NCBI GenBank assembly: GCA_031261285.1
Contig: JAISKM010000147.1
Span: 1 to 44,614, forward strand
Length of the DNA: 44,614 nucleotides
Direction of reading: 5' to 3'
DNA from: Candidatus Symbiothrix sp.
GTDB lineage: Bacteria; Bacteroidota; Bacteroidia; Bacteroidales; Azobacteroidaceae
Below the pieces are notes generated by a model that was not told where the DNA came from, ran no database searches, and worked only from the letters and a program-made list of their open reading frames with translations. Below, piece after piece: positions 35,333 through 43,877 of this stretch. Within the stretch, counting starts at the first letter, position 1. Each line of letters begins with the position of its first letter. The translations under genes and the position numbers were made by a program.

Positions 35333-36604
35333 ATGGGGTCACTTGCTTTGATATTTCGGTCACTTAAAGTGGCGCAGACTGTTCTTGCCTTGCAAAATCG
35401 GCGACAGAAAGATGCTGCCCTTGCGGCGGTAGTTACTGCGATTGATGCCAATCGTGTCGATATTCTTGCGGCAAACACCGTTGATGTGAACAACGCCCGT
35501 GACGGTGGTATGAAGGAGGCTCTGGTTGACAGGTTGTTGTTAACTGACGCGCGGATAGATGCTATCCTCGAAGGAATTGAAACCGTGATTCGGCAACCCG
35601 ACCCTATCGGCAAAGTGAAAGCGGGATGGACACTGCCCAATGGCTTGTTTATCGAACAGACTACCGTACCTCTGGGAGTGGCAGCGATTATCTACGAAAG
35701 TCGCCCCAACGTCACTGCCGATGCTTTCAGTATCGCTTACAAGGCGGGGTGCGCCATTTTGTTGCGAGGTTCTTCTGCGGCATTGGAATCCAATCGAGCA
35801 CTCGTCAAGGCTATCCGGCAAGGACTTGCAAAGGGTGGCGGACTACCCGACGCGGTGGCTCTGGCGGATTCCGGCAGTCACGACGAGGTGGACGAAATCC
35901 TCTCCGCACGCGGTTTTATTGATGTGGTACTTCCTCGCGGCGGTAAAAAACTCATACAACACGTAGTCAATAACGCGCGTGTGCCGGTAATTGAAACCGG
36001 GGAAGGCAATTGCCACATCTATGTGGATTCAAGTGCAGACATTTCCAATGCAGTAGAAATTATCGTCAACGCAAAGCTTCAAAAGCCCGGTGCCTGCAAC
36101 TCGGTAGAAACCATTTTGGTACACCGGGATGCCCTCGCTGCTCTGATGCCCCCTTTGGCGACTGCTCTTGCCGGTAAGGCAGAACTTCGCTGCGATGCTC
36201 CGGTCAAAGCGGCTATCGTTGCCAAAGACAATCTGCCTGCGGCACTTGTACTGAAAGATGCCGTCGAAGAAGACTGGGAAACCGAATTTTTGGACTATAT
36301 TCTGGCAATTAAAACCGTAGAAACTATCGGGGAAGCCATTGAGCATATAAATAAATATGGGACGCGCCACTCCGAGGCCATACTCACCAACGACACGGCG
36401 GCTCAGGCTGAATTTCGGCAGCGAGTGGATGCTGCTTGCGTCTATACAAACGCTTCGACACGATTTACCGATGGTGGAGAATTTGGCTTTGGCGCGGAAT
36501 TGGGTATCAGCACCCAGAAATTTCATGCGCGTGGTCCCATGGGGCTTGAAGCCCTCACCACGATAAAATACCTCATTAGCGGCTCCGGTCAAACACGAAA
36601 ATAA
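35333..36604 (+). CDS. proA: Gamma-glutamyl phosphate reductase
   Basis: 423 residues. NADPH-dependent reductase of the aldehyde dehydrogenase superfamily, second step of proline synthesis. Visible landmarks are LAANTVDVNNARDGGMKEALVDRLLL (N-terminal helix region), PLGVAAIIYESRPNVT, the Cys nucleophile C255 in KPGACNSVETIL, and the C-terminal FTDGGEFGFGAELGIS. Length is standard. It lies 73 bases after thrB across the tandem repeat, and 7 before proB, with which it forms a functional pair (note the order proA-proB, the reverse of E. coli). Confidence 0.96.
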   Translation: MGSLALIFRSLKVAQTVLALQNRRQKDAALAAVVTAIDANRVDILAANTVDVNNARDGGMKEALVDRLLLTDARIDAILEGIETVIRQPDPIGKVKAGWTLPNGLFIEQTTVPLGVAAIIYESRPNVTADAFSIAYKAGCAILLRGSSAALESNRALVKAIRQGLAKGGGLPDAVALADSGSHDEVDEILSARGFIDVVLPRGGKKLIQHVVNNARVPVIETGEGNCHIYVDSSADISNAVEIIVNAKLQKPGACNSVETILVHRDALAALMPPLATALAGKAELRCDAPVKAAIVAKDNLPAALVLKDAVEEDWETEFLDYILAIKTVETIGEAIEHINKYGTRHSEAILTNDTAAQAEFRQRVDAACVYTNASTRFTDGGEFGFGAELGISTQKFHARGPMGLEALTTIKYLISGSGQTRK

Positions 36605-36611
36605 TAAAAAT

Positions 36612-37403
36612 ATGATCCCTGAATTAATCGCAAACGCTCGGAAAATTGTTATAAAAATTGGCTCTAACACGCTGGCTGACCAGGATGGAAGGATAAACAT
36701 CGCTTTCTTGGAGGAATTGGCGGCGCAGGTGACGACACTTATCAAGGACGGCAAGCAAATCGTGATTGTGTCTTCCGGCGCACAAGTGGCGGGACTGTCC
36801 ATCATGGGAAAATGGGCACGCAAGCGCGACCTGCATTACCGGCAGGCACTTTGTGCTGTGGGGCAGGTGGAATTGATGGGGGCATGGACGCGCGCCTTTG
36901 GCAAAAACGGGCAGCACATCGCACAGATACTGTTGACCCGGGACGACTTCAGCGATCCCATCCGCACGCTTAATATGCGAAACACCCTTTTCACATTGGT
37001 CGACGAGGGGATTATTCCTATCATCAACGAAAACGATACCGTATCGGTGGAGGAAATTAAAATAGGAGATAACGACACCTTAGCGGCGCAATCGGCTATA
37101 CTCTGGAGTGCCGATTTATTAATTTTGTTCAGTGACATCGACGGACTTTACAACAAAAATCCCAAGGAATATCCCGATGCAGAACTGCTGCGGGAAGTGT
37201 GGGACATTGATGAAGCGCGCAAACACATTACAATCGGGGCTACCAACAGTTTTGGTACAGGCGGCATTGCCACCAAAATTGACGCCGCTCAGCGGATTCA
37301 GTCCTACGGCATCGCCACCATTCTCGCCCACGGAGGCAAACCGCGCGTGTTGGAAGCACTTGCGGCAGGAACCCAGCCAGGGACAGCTTTTCTAATTAAT
37401 TAG
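36612..37403 (+). CDS. proB: Glutamate 5-kinase, short form without PUA domain
   Basis: 263 residues. Amino acid kinase family enzyme that phosphorylates the gamma-carboxyl of glutamate. It has KIGSNTLAD at 15-23, IVSSGAQVAG, INENDTVSVEEIKIGDNDTLAAQSA, LFSDIDGLYNKNP and the GTGGIATKIDAAQ nucleotide-binding block. E. coli ProB has 367 residues because of a C-terminal PUA domain; this one ends right after the kinase domain, a common short form. ProA and ProB are expected to act together because glutamyl phosphate is labile. Confidence 0.95.
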   Translation: MIPELIANARKIVIKIGSNTLADQDGRINIAFLEELAAQVTTLIKDGKQIVIVSSGAQVAGLSIMGKWARKRDLHYRQALCAVGQVELMGAWTRAFGKNGQHIAQILLTRDDFSDPIRTLNMRNTLFTLVDEGIIPIINENDTVSVEEIKIGDNDTLAAQSAILWSADLLILFSDIDGLYNKNPKEYPDAELLREVWDIDEARKHITIGATNSFGTGGIATKIDAAQRIQSYGIATILAHGGKPRVLEALAAGTQPGTAFLIN

Positions 37404-37438
37404 TAGAGTGTGTGATAGTGTATTAAAATCAATCTATG

Positions 37439-37480
37439 CTTATAGTCCGTTGTATGATAAACTACAAAACAGTAATTTTG
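37439..37480 (+). promoter_or_regulatory. Promoter and candidate C-box of the restriction-modification controller gene
   Basis: CTTATAGTCCGT (37439-37450) matches my memory of the C-box half-site of type II R-M controllers (GACTTATAGTCCGTG type), and TAGT (37443-37446) has an inverted partner ACTA (37461-37464). TTG (37450-37452), 20 bases, TAATTTTG (37473-37480) forms a Bacteroidetes promoter overlapping the box. Binding of the controller here would autoregulate its transcription. Confidence 0.6.
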
Positions 37481-37485
37481 CAGTC

Positions 37486-37704
37486 GTGAATATTAAAGAG
37501 AAAATAGGTAAGCGACTTCGTGAATTGCGTACTGCAAAAGGATTAAGTCAGGAAAAGTTTGCATTTGAGTGTGAGCTTGACAGAACTTATATTGCAAGCA
37601 TAGAACAAGGTCGCCGAAATGTTTCCATCGTAAACATTGAGAAAATTGCGAAAGCGTGTAATATGTCTGTTTCCGAATTTTTCAATTCAAATTTATTCCA
37701 ATAA
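37486..37704 (+). CDS. Restriction-modification controller protein (XRE-family HTH)
   Basis: 72 residues if translation starts at GTG 37486, where homology begins (NIKEKIGKRLRELRTAKGLSQEKFAFECELDRTYIASIEQGRRN...). A longer frame from 37408 crosses the promoter and is unlikely. The helix-turn-helix (about 20-55) and length match C proteins, which delay endonuclease expression until DNA is methylated. The GTG lies six bases after the -7 element, so the transcript is probably leaderless, a known habit of C genes. The endonuclease starts four bases after its stop. Confidence 0.82.
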   Translation: MNIKEKIGKRLRELRTAKGLSQEKFAFECELDRTYIASIEQGRRNVSIVNIEKIAKACNMSVSEFFNSNLFQ

Positions 37705-37708
37705 AATT

Positions 37709-38410
37709 ATGAATATTAACGATTTTGAAAGGCTTATTTTAAAAGAATTGCAGGATGTTACGGAAAATATTCTTGTAAAAAATCCCAATCCAACTATATC
37801 GGCAAAAGCAAGAGCGGGTGCGGAAATTAGCGATTTACTCGAAAAACAATTTGTAATAGAAACGCAAAATCACAAATACTTAAAAAAATCGCAATCTTCA
37901 CCCGAAGGTGCTACAAAAAATCCGTGGGACGCAATGACTTATTTCTGTATAAACGGGCACGAAGAGTTAATCTGGCTTGATTTTAAAGCCGTGAAAGTTT
38001 CAAGTGCCGACAGTAATCCTGACATTGGAACGCCCGATAAAATAATTGATTTAATAAATTTAGGCTATTTTTACTTGGTTTATATTTTCGTTTATTACGA
38101 AGAAACTGATAATGGGCTAAAATTTGTAAAAAATACAGATAATGAATTAGTTAAATTGTATTTTTTGAAAGATATAAGTTCCACCTTTCGTAGAAATCCT
38201 AAAAATCAGTTGCAAGTAAATAGTTCTGCAAAGCCAGAAAAACGCAGTCGTGCCGAGTTTATTAATATTTTGTTTGACAAAATTTCAGAAAGCCATAAAA
38301 GGCAAATCGAAATCTCCAAAAAGGCATTAAAAAAGATTGAAGAAGGTAGGATCAAAGACGACTTATTAACTGAAAATCAAAAGCAAGAAGATAAAATCAA
38401 AAAGATTTAA
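37709..38410 (+). CDS. Type II restriction endonuclease, PD-(D/E)XK type
   Basis: 233 residues from the ATG at 37709, four bases after the controller stop; a longer frame overlapping the controller is rejected. The candidate catalytic core is P-W-D74 followed by D91-F-K93 in LIWLDFKAV, the PD...DxK pattern, with E39 as a possible helper. I cannot name the recognition sequence. The last ~35 residues are Lys/Glu-rich. The gene is AT-rich compared with proB and overlaps the convergent methyltransferase by 14 bases. Calling it an endonuclease relies on the motif and on its position between a C protein and a methyltransferase. Confidence 0.78.
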   Translation: MNINDFERLILKELQDVTENILVKNPNPTISAKARAGAEISDLLEKQFVIETQNHKYLKKSQSSPEGATKNPWDAMTYFCINGHEELIWLDFKAVKVSSADSNPDIGTPDKIIDLINLGYFYLVYIFVYYEETDNGLKFVKNTDNELVKLYFLKDISSTFRRNPKNQLQVNSSAKPEKRSRAEFINILFDKISESHKRQIEISKKALKKIEEGRIKDDLLTENQKQEDKIKKI

Positions 38411-40136
38411 TATTCTCTTGGATAGTTCTGATTTCTAATTTGGTTAAATCATAATAACTATAAACTAAATCGTTGATTTTTAAAATATTATTTTTTTTTA
38501 ATTGCAGATTGTTGTAAATATTTTTGGTGAGATTACTTATATCATTGAGTAAATCAATATCTTTCGGAATAAAAATTGAGCCTAAATCACCAATTTTGAT
38601 TTGTGGTTGTTTTCCTTGCGAAAAGCGAATTATATTCATTTGTTGAGCATAATAAGTAACAAAATCCGAATTAAGAAAACCACACAAAAAGTACAGATAA
38701 TCAAGCGTTTTTGCAACATTATTTCGCATTGAAAATACATACAAACTGTTATTTGCTGCACCTTTTTCTAAATCAATTGTCGCAATAACTTCTTTCGCTG
38801 ATTGACGAATAAAAATTTTCGGATTATCATAAATAATTGTTTCTCCCAATCCCAATCGTTTTTTATTTTTAACACCCTGTTTCTCCAATTCGGCTTTTAA
38901 CTCATCATTTATCTTGTCTTGCAATGGTTTATTGTAGTAAAAATATTTTGTAAAAGTCAATTTTCCAAACTTTTCCGACAGCGATTTTGAACCTTGATAA
39001 TATGGATAAATTAAAGTTTCGTCTTGCTTCGGTTTTTCCGTAAAAGTAAATTTTTCTTCCATATCGAGCAACATCAGACAAGTACGCAAATTTTTATTGG
39101 GGAATAATTCTAAAATAGTTTTATCTTTTTTGTTTTCTATTTTATTCAAAATTTGCTTGAAAATTAGACAACCGTTATAACGAAATTTATACTCGTCATC
39201 TTTATTATACCAATCTTTTTGCGGAATAATATAGGAACTTTGCGTTTTGTTGTCAATTATTTTGACTTCATTACTACTTGGTTTTGCTTTGGTTAATTTC
39301 AAAATAATTTGCCCGCTTGCCACTTCAAAATCTGTGATATTGATTTGTAATTCGTTAATAGTTGTGCGTTCCAACAGATGTTTACGCGTGTATTGGTAAG
39401 CAGTTTCAAAAAACGCAACATCTAAAATAAAACTCAATTTACCGTCTGGTTTCAAAAAATCAAGCGAATGTTCTAAAAACAGCATCACAAGATTGATTTT
39501 ACCATTTTTTACAGTATCCGGAAATTGACTGTAATTTTTCAAATATTTTACTCTTTGTTCTTCGTTTTGCTTTTTATCTCGTCGACCATAAAGGGATACA
39601 TACGGCGGATTTCCTACAATATAATCAAAAGAATTATACAGATTTTCAAACTGATTTTCAATTTCAGAAGCGAACAAATCAATATTTTGTGATTTTTTTT
39701 TATCTGTAAAATCAGCAAGAATGCCGTTGAAAGTACCTGTGTATTCTTTGTTAAATAAAAACCGGTATATTCTTTTGATATTTAATTTTGTCTTTTCAAT
39801 CATTTCCGGTTGAATATCAACAAAATAAATGTTATTGGAAATGAAAATTGACAATAAAACATCATCAGGACAATAACTATAAATATCAACTAATAACTTC
39901 AATATAAAAATTCCCTGTCCGCACGAAGGCTCGAGAATTTTCTTTGAAAAAATATCATTTTCAACTTCAATTATACCCAATATATTTTCAATAGTAGCCA
40001 AAGAATTAGTTAGGAAAACACCATTCTTTTTACGGCTGTCTGTACTCAATGTCTGCTCGTAATCATTTTGATTGCAAGCAATTTTATTGAGATATTCAGA
40101 AATTTGTTTTTCTGTTTTTAATTCTTGAACTATCAT
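38397..40136 (-). CDS. N6-adenine DNA methyltransferase (TaqI-like class)
   Basis: 579 residues from the ATG at 40136 (MIVQELKTEKQ); an in-frame ATG at 40202 lies upstream of the promoter -7 element at 40169-40162 and is rejected. SAM-binding motif I is LEPSCGQGIFI (69-78), with the adenine-specific motif NPPYV at 176-180, and a C-terminal target-recognition region with FLNSDFVTYY and an IKIGDLGSIFIPKD block typical of TaqI-like enzymes. It protects host DNA from the convergent endonuclease. Strong AT bias sets the island apart from its neighbours and suggests horizontal transfer. Confidence 0.9.
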   Translation of the reverse strand: MIVQELKTEKQISEYLNKIACNQNDYEQTLSTDSRKKNGVFLTNSLATIENILGIIEVENDIFSKKILEPSCGQGIFILKLLVDIYSYCPDDVLLSIFISNNIYFVDIQPEMIEKTKLNIKRIYRFLFNKEYTGTFNGILADFTDKKKSQNIDLFASEIENQFENLYNSFDYIVGNPPYVSLYGRRDKKQNEEQRVKYLKNYSQFPDTVKNGKINLVMLFLEHSLDFLKPDGKLSFILDVAFFETAYQYTRKHLLERTTINELQINITDFEVASGQIILKLTKAKPSSNEVKIIDNKTQSSYIIPQKDWYNKDDEYKFRYNGCLIFKQILNKIENKKDKTILELFPNKNLRTCLMLLDMEEKFTFTEKPKQDETLIYPYYQGSKSLSEKFGKLTFTKYFYYNKPLQDKINDELKAELEKQGVKNKKRLGLGETIIYDNPKIFIRQSAKEVIATIDLEKGAANNSLYVFSMRNNVAKTLDYLYFLCGFLNSDFVTYYAQQMNIIRFSQGKQPQIKIGDLGSIFIPKDIDLLNDISNLTKNIYNNLQLKKNNILKINDLVYSYYDLTKLEIRTIQENIKSF

Positions 40137-40161
40137 TGAATTTAACCTTATTAGTTGAGTG

Positions 40162-40169
40162 CAAAGATA
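40162..40169 (-). promoter_or_regulatory. Promoter -7 element of the methyltransferase gene
   Basis: TATCTTTG read 40169 to 40162 on the minus strand, 26 bases before the chosen ATG. No clear -33 element. The hairpin CATGTT-TTTTTT-AACATG lies just upstream (40202-40219). Confidence 0.55.
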
Positions 40170-40315
40170 GTAATAATTTTTGACTTGATACTCATAATCC
40201 ACATGTTTTTTTTAACATGCAACACTATTGGTTAAAAATATTAGTATTTATTATTTTTTTTGATGCAGCGAAATGCCATTATCAGCATTTGGTAGATAGT
40301 AAAAACTAATATCAA

Positions 40316-40567
40316 ATGAATGTTAATGCAAAATTAAAGTTAAAATTACAGGTAACCTCCAGATCAAGAGCGCGTACATTTGCCGTTGTGATGGAAAAAC
40401 TGGGTAAAGCCGGCTATTCTTTTAGCTATTCAAACAGAAAGAAAGCTATTTATGTACCGTTCAATCATGACTACGAAAAGCAGTACTTATTGTCACAATT
40501 GCTATTTTCAGAAGTTGCGGATAAGGAACTATCGGCAGAGGTAATCGTTACTGAAGACATGAAGTAG
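40316..40567 (+). CDS. Small hypothetical protein
   Basis: 83 residues, basic N-terminal half (MNVNAKLKLKLQVTSRSRARTF), no signal peptide or membrane helix. I do not recognise it. The alternation of strand-like and helix-like segments suggests a small alpha/beta fold. It ends 20 bases inside the convergent hydrolase gene. The 113-base gap upstream holds two hairpins (40202-40219 and AAATGC/GCATTT at 40271-40290) but no clear promoter. It is kept because the frame is clean and neighbours leave room for it. Confidence 0.5.
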   Translation: MNVNAKLKLKLQVTSRSRARTFAVVMEKLGKAGYSFSYSNRKKAIYVPFNHDYEKQYLLSQLLFSEVADKELSAEVIVTEDMK

Positions 40568-41516
40568 AGCATCCGGACATGTATTGACTTACAAACGCTT
40601 TTGTTTTGGCAACATACTCGTCTGTGCAGTCCCAATAAGCATTCGCATGGTCTACATTGGGCACAATCCACAATTCGTTATCACCCGGTTTGGCTTCATA
40701 CAGCTTATACACCATTCCTGTCGGCACATACGTATCTTTATCGCCATGAATGAAAAGCATTGGTAACCGGCATTTTTTCACTTGCTCCAAAGCGGAGGCT
40801 TCTTTAAAATTCCAACCCACTTTCAGTTGGGTATACAAAGAAGTCGCAACCAATAGCGGAAATGCCGGCAAGCCATACATGTCTTTCAGTTGGTGTGAAA
40901 ACTCGTCCCAAACACCGGTATATCCACAGTCTTCAACAAAACATTGGATGTTTTCGGGTAAATTTTCGCCCGATACCATCATGGCAGTTGCCGCACCCAT
41001 CGAGATGCCGTGAACAACGATATGGGTCGAATCGCCATAGATGTCTTTACTGACAGTTATCCATTTCAGTATATCCAAACGGTCTTTCCAACCCATTTGA
41101 ATGTACTTTCCATCACTTTTGCCCTGCCCTCTCAAATCGGGCAGCAGGATGTTATAGCCCATTTCTTTGTGATACAAATGCCCAATCATCAACATACGAA
41201 TGGCATTATCGGTATAGCCGTGGATAATCAGTGCGGTATTGGGGGATTCAGTCGCCGACCTTACATACAGCGCGTGAAGCGTACTCCCATCCTCAGCCAA
41301 AATAAACGTATCTCGCAAAGCCGCCTGCTCCCGTAAACTATCCACCCAAAGCTTCAAACGGGCATCGTGCTCAAAAAGATACGTGTATGCATCGGCTTCG
41401 TCGGCAGGTGTCGTTTTTCGATCCAAAGAAACGCCAAACATATATACAGCCCCACCAAAGATGATAGCCAATACTATTACAACGACTAATAATAGGAGTA
41501 TTCTTATTTTTTTCAT
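40548..41516 (-). CDS. Membrane-anchored alpha/beta hydrolase
   Basis: 322 residues from the ATG at 41516; an ATG eight codons upstream lies at the promoter. An N-terminal membrane helix or uncleaved signal (5-27) anchors it. The hydrolase fold (about 90-315) has HGYTDN as oxyanion region, nucleophile S172 in VHGISMGAA, D in LFIHGDKDTYVP and H in PNVDHANAY. The family includes serine esterases and peptidases of the YqkD/BAAT-like group; substrate is unknown. It is convergent with the small gene at 40316 and divergent from ogt. Confidence 0.85.
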   Translation of the reverse strand: MKKIRILLLLVVVIVLAIIFGGAVYMFGVSLDRKTTPADEADAYTYLFEHDARLKLWVDSLREQAALRDTFILAEDGSTLHALYVRSATESPNTALIIHGYTDNAIRMLMIGHLYHKEMGYNILLPDLRGQGKSDGKYIQMGWKDRLDILKWITVSKDIYGDSTHIVVHGISMGAATAMMVSGENLPENIQCFVEDCGYTGVWDEFSHQLKDMYGLPAFPLLVATSLYTQLKVGWNFKEASALEQVKKCRLPMLFIHGDKDTYVPTGMVYKLYEAKPGDNELWIVPNVDHANAYWDCTDEYVAKTKAFVSQYMSGCSTSCLQ

Positions 41517-41529
41517 TACAAACTTTTTG

Positions 41530-41577
41530 TAAAGGTACAAAAATATTTTACAATTTGAAGAAAAATGTCTATTTTTG
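41530..41577. promoter_or_regulatory. Divergent promoters, hydrolase / ogt
   Basis: Minus strand: TACCTTTA (41537 to 41530), preceded by TTGTAAAATATTTTTG, the same -33 to -7 pattern as in the guaA and TPR promoters. Plus strand: TATTTTTG (41570-41577), 12 bases before the ogt start codon. Confidence 0.6.
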
Positions 41578-41589
41578 CAAAAAAATAGT

Positions 41590-42051
41590 ATGAAACAAGA
41601 AGAACCGGTTTATTATCAATCGCCAATCGGGACATTGCTTCTGAGAGCAGATTCGGACGCTCTGTTGGAGCTGCAACTATGTGATGAAAAAATTGGGCTG
41701 ACAGAGACTGTCAACCCAATTTTGCAAGAAACTATCCGGCAGTTGACGGAATATTTCGAGAGGAAACGGCAGATTTTTGAACTGCCTCTTAAGCCACAAG
41801 GCACTGATTTTCAACGGAAAGTGTGGAATTCATTGTGCCAAATTCCTTATGGCACAACGACTAACTATGCCGGTATCGCCCGGAGCATCGGACATCCGAA
41901 AGCGTATCGCGCAGTAGGCAACGCCAACGGCAAAAATCCGATTGCCATCATCATTCCTTGTCATCGTGTAATTGCCTCCGATGGCTCGTTGGGCGGTTAT
42001 GCCTACGGATTAGCCATCAAGGAGGAATTATTACAGTTGGAACGACCCTAA
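41590..42051 (+). CDS. ogt: Methylated-DNA-protein cysteine methyltransferase
   Basis: 153 residues from the ATG at 41590, 12 bases after the -7 element; an earlier ATG five codons upstream lies too close to the promoter. It repairs O6-alkylguanine by transferring the alkyl group to C124 in IIPCHRVI, a suicide reaction. The helix-turn-helix region VWNSLCQIPYGTTTNY, the AYRAVGNANGKNP arginine finger block and the final GGYAYGLAIKEELL are all normal. It lacks the AdaA part, so it is a stand-alone Ogt type. Confidence 0.95.
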   Translation: MKQEEPVYYQSPIGTLLLRADSDALLELQLCDEKIGLTETVNPILQETIRQLTEYFERKRQIFELPLKPQGTDFQRKVWNSLCQIPYGTTTNYAGIARSIGHPKAYRAVGNANGKNPIAIIIPCHRVIASDGSLGGYAYGLAIKEELLQLERP

Positions 42052-42078
42052 CATGCTAATTTAGGGCAATAGCAACAT

Positions 42079-42630
42079 TTAGGCGAAGTACCGGTTGTAT
42101 AAGCCTTCAAAGCCTTTGCCGTGGCGGGCTTCGTCTTTACACATTTCGTGGACGGTGTCGTGAATAGCGTCCAAATTGTGTTGCTTGGCTAACGTTGCAA
42201 TCCGTTTTTTGTCTTCGCAGGCGCCTACTTCGGCTTCCATGCGCTTTTTCAGATTGGTCTTCGTGTCCCAAACCACTTCGCCCAACAGTTCGGCAAATCT
42301 GGCTGCATGGTCAGCTTCTTCATACGCATAGCGTTTGAACGCCTCTGCCACTTCCGGATAGCCTTCGCGATCGGCTTGACGACTCATGGCAATATACATG
42401 CCAACTTCGGAACATTCAGCCGCAAAATGCGCATGCAAACCGTCCAGCACCTCTTTGTCGGCACCTTTAGCCACGCCAAGAACGTGTTCGTCTGCAAATT
42501 GCAACGCACCGGTCGTTTCAACCATTTCTTTAAATACTTCCTTAGGTTGTTTACATAGAGGACACGTTTCCGGAGCCTCATCGCCTTCGTGTACGTAACC
42601 GCACACTGTACAAATCCATTTTTTTGTCAT
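42079..42630 (-). CDS. rbr: Reverse rubrerythrin
   Basis: 183 residues. A rubredoxin-like iron centre lies at the N-terminus (C7-x2-C10 and C23-x2-C26), followed by a ferritin-like di-iron domain (about 50-180; [50 protein letters not shown]). Classical rubrerythrin has the opposite order, so this is the reverse type known from anaerobes such as Clostridium. It reduces hydrogen peroxide to water in anaerobes. It lies 22 bases downstream of a PerR-like gene in the same direction, so the regulator probably controls both. Confidence 0.9.
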   Translation of the reverse strand: MTKKWICTVCGYVHEGDEAPETCPLCKQPKEVFKEMVETTGALQFADEHVLGVAKGADKEVLDGLHAHFAAECSEVGMYIAMSRQADREGYPEVAEAFKRYAYEEADHAARFAELLGEVVWDTKTNLKKRMEAEVGACEDKKRIATLAKQHNLDAIHDTVHEMCKDEARHGKGFEGLYNRYFA

Positions 42631-42652
42631 TTTCTTAAATTTTAAATTGTTG

Positions 42653-43090
42653 TTAATTATTAGTTGTTTGTTTTATTTCATGCTGACAGGTTTGACAATA
42701 GCCTTTGTACAAAAGTTGACATTCATCTATTTGCAAACCATGTAACTGTTTAATTTTTAGTGCTTCAAGCCCCTGAAAATGTACATCCATGATTTTTCCG
42801 CAACTTTTACATTTGAAATGAGCATGCGGCAAAATATCCCCATCGTAACGCACATTTTTTTCATCAATGTTCACCGTGTGAATCGCCCTCTCTTCCGAAA
42901 GTAGTTTCAGGGTGTTGTAAACAGTTGTTTTTGACAAAGTTGGAATAGTTGGAGAGAGCTGATTAAAAATCATATCCACCGTTGGATGAACCGGATGTTC
43001 CAACAAACATTCCATAATTGCCATACGCTGCAAGGAGGGCTTAATTCCCAACATCTTTAATCTGTCTTTTATTGCCACCTTTGTATTCAT
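42653..43090 (-). CDS. Fur/PerR-family transcriptional regulator
   Basis: 145 residues. Winged-helix DNA-binding domain (about 1-85; [44 protein letters not shown]) and a metal-binding dimerisation domain with [11 protein letters not shown] and YCQTCQ, the two CxxC pairs of the structural zinc site. Pairing with reverse rubrerythrin and a PerR-like box upstream favour a peroxide sensor over iron uptake control. It would repress its own operon until oxidised. Confidence 0.88.
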   Translation of the reverse strand: MNTKVAIKDRLKMLGIKPSLQRMAIMECLLEHPVHPTVDMIFNQLSPTIPTLSKTTVYNTLKLLSEERAIHTVNIDEKNVRYDGDILPHAHFKCKSCGKIMDVHFQGLEALKIKQLHGLQIDECQLLYKGYCQTCQHEIKQTTNN

Positions 43091-43114
43091 ACTAAAATTG
43101 TATTTATAATTAAA

Positions 43115-43129
43115 TTGTAATCATTACAT
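43115..43129. promoter_or_regulatory. PerR/Fur-type operator
   Basis: TGTAAT-C-ATTACA (43116-43128) is a perfect 6-1-6 dyad, extendable to 7-1-7 with one mismatch, 25 bases before the perR-like start codon and between it and hpt. It matches the general PerR-box form (TATAATnATTATA type). Confidence 0.6.
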
Positions 43130-43213
43130 TTTTAATTTGGTTACAAAGGTAAGGTATTCATTTTTAATAAACAAGGAAAAATCGATTTTTTTTTCATTTT
43201 TAAGATTTTTTTG

Positions 43214-43221
43214 TACATTTG
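43214..43221 (+). promoter_or_regulatory. Promoter -7 element of hpt
   Basis: TACATTTG fits TAnnTTTG and lies 22 bases before the hpt start codon. Confidence 0.5.
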
Positions 43222-43243
43222 AGCCTGTTTTAGACAAAAAAAT

Positions 43244-43777
43244 ATGAATAAAATCCGATTGAACGACAAAGAATTTGAGCTCTTTATACCTGAAAAGGTG
43301 ATTTTGAGCGCGATATCCGGCATGGCGGAGCAAATTAAGCGCGACATGAACGGCAAAAATCCGCTGTTTGTCGGCGTGTTGAATGGCGCTTTTATGTTTG
43401 TTGCCGAACTGATGCGCCAACTCAATGGTCCGCATGAACTGTCTTTTGTTCGCTACGCCTCCTATCAAGGGACAGCCACTACGGGCGAAGTGCGTGAGAT
43501 TATGCCTTTGTCTGCGGATGTCAAAGGACGGACGGTCATCTTGTTGGAAGACATTGTCGATTCGGGCTATACGATGCAATGCGTGAAACAGAAATTGAAA
43601 CATGCGGGAGCTGCGGATGTTCGCCTGGCAACGATGCTGTTTAAACCCACTGCCTTGAAATGCGATTTGCAACCCGATTATGTAGGCATCGAAATTCCCG
43701 ACTGCTTTGTGGTGGGTTATGGATTGGATTATGATGAAAAGGGGCGCACGTACCGGGATATTTATACATTAGTTTAG
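43244..43777 (+). CDS. hpt: Hypoxanthine phosphoribosyltransferase
   Basis: 177 residues. Converts hypoxanthine or guanine with PRPP to IMP or GMP for purine salvage. The PRPP-binding loop is VILLEDIVDSGYT (98-110), with VGVLNGAFMFVAEL near 43-56, the flexible-loop SYQGTATTGEV and the base-binding C-terminus PDCFVVGYGLDYDEKGRTYRDI. Length is normal. It is a single gene followed by hairpin repeats and an insertion sequence. Confidence 0.95.
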   Translation: MNKIRLNDKEFELFIPEKVILSAISGMAEQIKRDMNGKNPLFVGVLNGAFMFVAELMRQLNGPHELSFVRYASYQGTATTGEVREIMPLSADVKGRTVILLEDIVDSGYTMQCVKQKLKHAGAADVRLATMLFKPTALKCDLQPDYVGIEIPDCFVVGYGLDYDEKGRTYRDIYTLV

Positions 43778-43790
43778 AGGCATCACCAGC

Positions 43791-43877
43791 AAAACCCTGT
43801 GTTTGAGAAGACCGAAGGTCTTGAATATGAATACCCCCCAGTGAAGCCCGATAGGGCGACTGGGGGGGGCAAAGGGC
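43791..43877. repeat. Hairpin cluster between hpt and the insertion sequence
   Basis: Contains AAAACCCTGTGTTT at 43791-43804, which recurs at 43889-43902 with similar flanks; hairpin AAGACC-GAA-GGTCTT (43808-43822); and a strong hairpin CCCCCCAG ... GCCC-GATA-GGGC ... CTGGGGGG (about 43834-43867). The last may also stop transcription from hpt. The duplicated 14-mer suggests a relic end of a related element. Confidence 0.55.

Noticed and set aside
36029..36823. 264-codon minus-strand frame across proA-proB
   Set aside because: Spans the junction of two certain genes and has no recognisable domain.
37408..37485. N-terminal extension of the controller protein
   Set aside because: It would be translated from within the operator and promoter; homology begins at the GTG at 37486.
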